From JANXLO01 sp043762265 (GTDB lineage: Bacteria; Armatimonadota; Chthonomonadetes; Chthonomonadales; Chthonomonadaceae), in contig JAYUMV010000214.1 of the NCBI GenBank assembly GCA_043762265.1, forward strand, positions 1 through 6,872: DNA of 6,872 bases, written 5' to 3'. How positions within the stretch are numbered: position 1 is the stretch's first letter; each line of letters begins with the position of its first letter. Shown in pieces: positions 5,072-6,872 of the stretch. The position numbers and the translations under genes are program-made. The notes beneath the pieces are model-generated. The model worked only from the letters and a program-made list of their open reading frames with translations, was not told the DNA's origin and did not search any database.

Positions 5072-6712
5072 ATGCTCGAAGATTTCGACCCTAACCGCAT
5101 AGACGACCCGGACACCAGGAAAGGGGGCATCGCCTTACTCAACCTCCTCGAGAGGCAGGGCGAGCAGATCCGTCTCCTTAAAGAACAGGTCCAACTCCTC
5201 AAAGACGAAATCGCCCGTCTCAAAGGCCAGCAGGGCAAACCGAGCGTCAAGCCCAACAAGCCGGCCGTCGATCATTCCAGCGAAGCCCAACGCCGATTGC
5301 CAACCGAATGGCAAAAGCGACCCAAGCGTGACTTTCTCCCCATCACCCGTACCTGCGAGGTGGCGCTGGACATCACGAACTTGCCGGCAGACGCCGAGTT
5401 CAAGGGCTATGAAGAGTTCACCGTTCAGGATCTGAAACTCGTGTGGGAGAATATCTGCTTTCGGCGCGCCAAGTTCTATTCGCCTTCCACCAACAAGACC
5501 TATCTCGCTCCCTTGCCAAAAGGCTACGACACTCACTTCGGACCCAACCTCAAATCGCTTGCTCTGTGGCTGGATTACGCCGGGAACATGAGCCAGGCCG
5601 CCATCCACTCTTTGCTCACCTGTGCAGGAGTAAGCATTTCCACCGGGCAGGTCAACCGTCTCCTCGTGGAAGGACAGGATCTGTTCCACCGCGAGAGTGA
5701 GGAAGTGCTCCTCTCGGGGCTAGCGAGCGCCCCCTGGGCCAACATAGACGACACCTCTACGCGTGTCAACGGCAGGAACGAGCATTGTCATGTGCTGGGC
5801 AATCCTCTCTTCAGTTTCTACCATACCGCGCCTCGCAAGGATCGTCAGGCGGTTCTCTCGGCCCTCTGCGGCGGCAAAGCGCTGACGTATCTCTCTAATA
5901 GCGCCGCTCTTGCGTACATGCAGGTGCAGGGTCTTTCCAAGCCCGACCGCAAGCGCCTCTTGCAACTGCCTCAGGAGACGCCGATGTCTGGGGAGGTTCT
6001 GCTCCTTCTTCTGAGGGAGTTTCTGCCCCACCTCAAGCCTCGGCAGATCACTACCATTCAAGAAGGAATGGCGATTGCCGCTTACCAGGCGCAGGAGGAG
6101 TTCCCGGCGCTGCAACTGTTAGTCTGCGACGCGGCAGGGCAGTTTGTCTGGCTGACGTATGAACGGGCGCTGTGTTGGATCCATGACGGACGCCACTACG
6201 CCAAGTTAATGCCGCGCTTGGCGGCTCATGAGAAACGGCTCTCGGACTTCCAGCAAGAGTACTGGGACTTCTACAAAGAACTCCTCGCCTACCAGAAGGC
6301 TCCGACCGCTGCGGAGGCCGTGCGCCTGGCGAGCAAGTTCGACACTCTGTTTGCGACCGTGAGCGGCTACGACGCCCTCGATGACCGCATCCAAAAGACG
6401 CGTCATCACAAAGACGAACTGCTGATGGTGCTGCTGCATCCGGAGATCCCGCTGCACAACAACGCGGCGGAGTTGGCGGCTCGGAGGCGGGTGCGCAAAC
6501 GCGATGTAAGTTTCGGCCCGCGCAGCGATTTGGGCAAGAGTTGTTGGGACACGTTCATGACGCTCTCGGCCACCGCTGCGAAGTTGGGCGTGAACTTCTA
6601 TCACTATCTCAAAGACCGATTGAGTGAGGCCGGGGAGATTCCTCCCCTGTCCGCTCTCATCCGTGAACAGGCTGCCCGACTCAACCTGGGCGCGTCCTGG
6701 GAAGCGGCCTGA
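5072..6712 (+). CDS. IS66-family transposase (TnpC-like), 546 aa
   Basis: DDE-type transposase that should cut and join the ends of this IS. I start it at ATG 5072: GAGG lies 11 nt upstream and the promoter at 5006-5034 precedes it. An ATG at 4958 would add 38 residues but lies upstream of that promoter. Residues 20-52 form a leucine-rich coiled coil (LLERQGEQIRLLKEQVQLLK), as in TnpC N-termini. The zinc-finger cysteine pairs of classical IS66 transposases are absent. Likely catalytic residues are D226 (in NIDDTS), D353 (VCDAAGQF) and E467 (in LHNNAAEL). CWIHDGRHYAK at 368-378 corresponds to the IS66 CWAHARR region. The C-terminus keeps the RR.VRKRDVSFGPRSD... block and a final helical segment. 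The usual DNN before the catalytic E reads HNN here. The frame is unbroken and its length is ordinary for the family. Confidence 0.9.
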   Translation: MLEDFDPNRIDDPDTRKGGIALLNLLERQGEQIRLLKEQVQLLKDEIARLKGQQGKPSVKPNKPAVDHSSEAQRRLPTEWQKRPKRDFLPITRTCEVALDITNLPADAEFKGYEEFTVQDLKLVWENICFRRAKFYSPSTNKTYLAPLPKGYDTHFGPNLKSLALWLDYAGNMSQAAIHSLLTCAGVSISTGQVNRLLVEGQDLFHRESEEVLLSGLASAPWANIDDTSTRVNGRNEHCHVLGNPLFSFYHTAPRKDRQAVLSALCGGKALTYLSNSAALAYMQVQGLSKPDRKRLLQLPQETPMSGEVLLLLLREFLPHLKPRQITTIQEGMAIAAYQAQEEFPALQLLVCDAAGQFVWLTYERALCWIHDGRHYAKLMPRLAAHEKRLSDFQQEYWDFYKELLAYQKAPTAAEAVRLASKFDTLFATVSGYDALDDRIQKTRHHKDELLMVLLHPEIPLHNNAAELAARRRVRKRDVSFGPRSDLGKSCWDTFMTLSATAAKLGVNFYHYLKDRLSEAGEIPPLSALIREQAARLNLGASWEAA

Positions 6713-6726
6713 TCACGTCCCGCGAC

Positions 6727-6741
6727 TTATTGAGGTGATAC
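6727..6741 (-). repeat. IS right terminal inverted repeat
   Basis: TTATTGAGGTGATAC is the exact inverse of 4924-4938. It begins 14 nt after the transposase stop. The TGA at 6736-6738 inside it closes the reading frame of the flanking GNAT gene on its upstream side. The GAGGTG within it faces the GNAT gene as a possible SD. Confidence 0.88.
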
Positions 6742-6750
6742 CCGGAAGAG

Positions 6751-6872
6751 TTGGTTGGGGAACGCGTCGTGGTGAGGCGATACCGACCGGGAGACGGAGC
6801 GCAGTTGTGGGAAGCTGTTGAGGAGTCGCGCGATCATCACTTGCCCTGGATACCCTGGGGCGGAGCCTATAA
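6751..6872 (+). CDS. GNAT N-acetyltransferase (RimJ/RimL type), 5' end disrupted, 3' end outside window
   Basis: The frame from TTG 6751 to the right edge encodes 40 residues. ERVVVRRYRPGD and AVEESRDHHLPWIPW are characteristic of the N-terminus of RimJ/RimL-like GNAT enzymes, which transfer acetyl groups from acetyl-CoA to N-terminal amino groups of ribosomal or other proteins. The acetyl-CoA-binding motif lies outside the window. The family-like sequence already starts upstream of the TTG (PEE, 6742-6750) and is open back to 6739, where it meets the IS end and an in-frame TGA (6736-6738). There is no ATG or in-frame GTG before 6751. The native start was therefore probably removed by the IS or a linked deletion. 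Expression could now start at TTG 6751 or a GTG at 6769 or 6772. It may be a 5'-truncated pseudogene. Confidence 0.72.
   Translation, partial: MVGERVVVRRYRPGDGAQLWEAVEESRDHHLPWIPWGGAY

Larger units (their letters stand above)
4924..6741 (+). mobile_element. IS66-family insertion sequence, single ORF (ISBst12-like), 1818 bp
   Basis: The element is bounded by inverted repeats beginning GTATCACC. It contains one transposase gene and no tnpA or tnpB genes, as in the ISBst12 subgroup of IS66. The 8 bp outside the ends differ (ACGATATT on the left at 4916-4923, CCGGAAGA on the right at 6742-6749), so the usual IS66 8-bp target duplication is absent. The transposase frame is intact with its acidic triad, so the element may still be active. 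Missing duplication points to a deletion or recombination after insertion. A misplaced end by one or a few bases does not restore a duplication. Confidence 0.85.

Noticed and set aside
5135..5689. 184-codon minus-strand frame, and the other antisense frames inside the transposase
   Set aside because: They are shadows of the intact transposase gene with no promoter or recognisable protein sequence.

Overview
This is a bacterial chromosomal segment. Consensus sigma-70-type promoters, Shine-Dalgarno (SD) sites and an intrinsic terminator are all legible. The phylum cannot be fixed from sequence alone. The PRC-barrel/MgtE_N protein at the left edge and the 11-bp TTAAC direct repeats (the form of Pho box known from Bacillus and cyanobacteria) fit Terrabacteria-type lineages such as Armatimonadota or Chloroflexota, but this is a weak inference. 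By eye, base composition changes along the window: GC-rich at the left edge, AT-richer across 3151-4923, then GC-richer in the insertion sequence.

Layout. (1) 1-721, minus: the first 240 codons of a PRC-barrel + MgtE N-terminal-domain protein that runs off the left edge. It has a near-consensus promoter (728-756) whose predicted start coincides with the ATG, so the mRNA is probably leaderless. (2) 769-928, minus: a compact non-coding unit. Four TTAAC repeats at exact 11-bp spacing precede a TATACT -10 box. About 100 nt of sequence follows, with two related hairpins and then a strong intrinsic terminator. It reads as a Pho-type-regulated small RNA gene and is the most interesting part of the window. 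(3) 937-4797, minus: three genes for secreted proteins, read in the order 548-aa orphan protein, 318-aa TPR-like protein, 328-aa TPR-like protein. The last two are tandem paralogues. The operon has a perfect TTGACA-N17-TATAAT promoter (4882-4910). The first two genes overlap by one base (TAATG), and a 247-nt gap separates the paralogues. (4) 4924-6741: a complete-looking single-ORF IS66-family element with 15-bp identical terminal inverted repeats and its own promoter. (5) 6751 to the end, plus: the 5' part of a RimJ/RimL-type GNAT acetyltransferase, abutting the right end of the IS.

How the parts relate. The secreted-protein operon has no recognised function. Its gene order and the paralogy suggest the TPR-like proteins and the 548-aa protein work in one extracytoplasmic process. 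The terminator at 769-804 probably ends both that operon and the small RNA. The IS has no target-site duplication, and the GNAT frame enters the IS end without an obvious start. The locus was therefore probably rearranged after insertion, and the GNAT gene may now depend on IS-derived expression signals.
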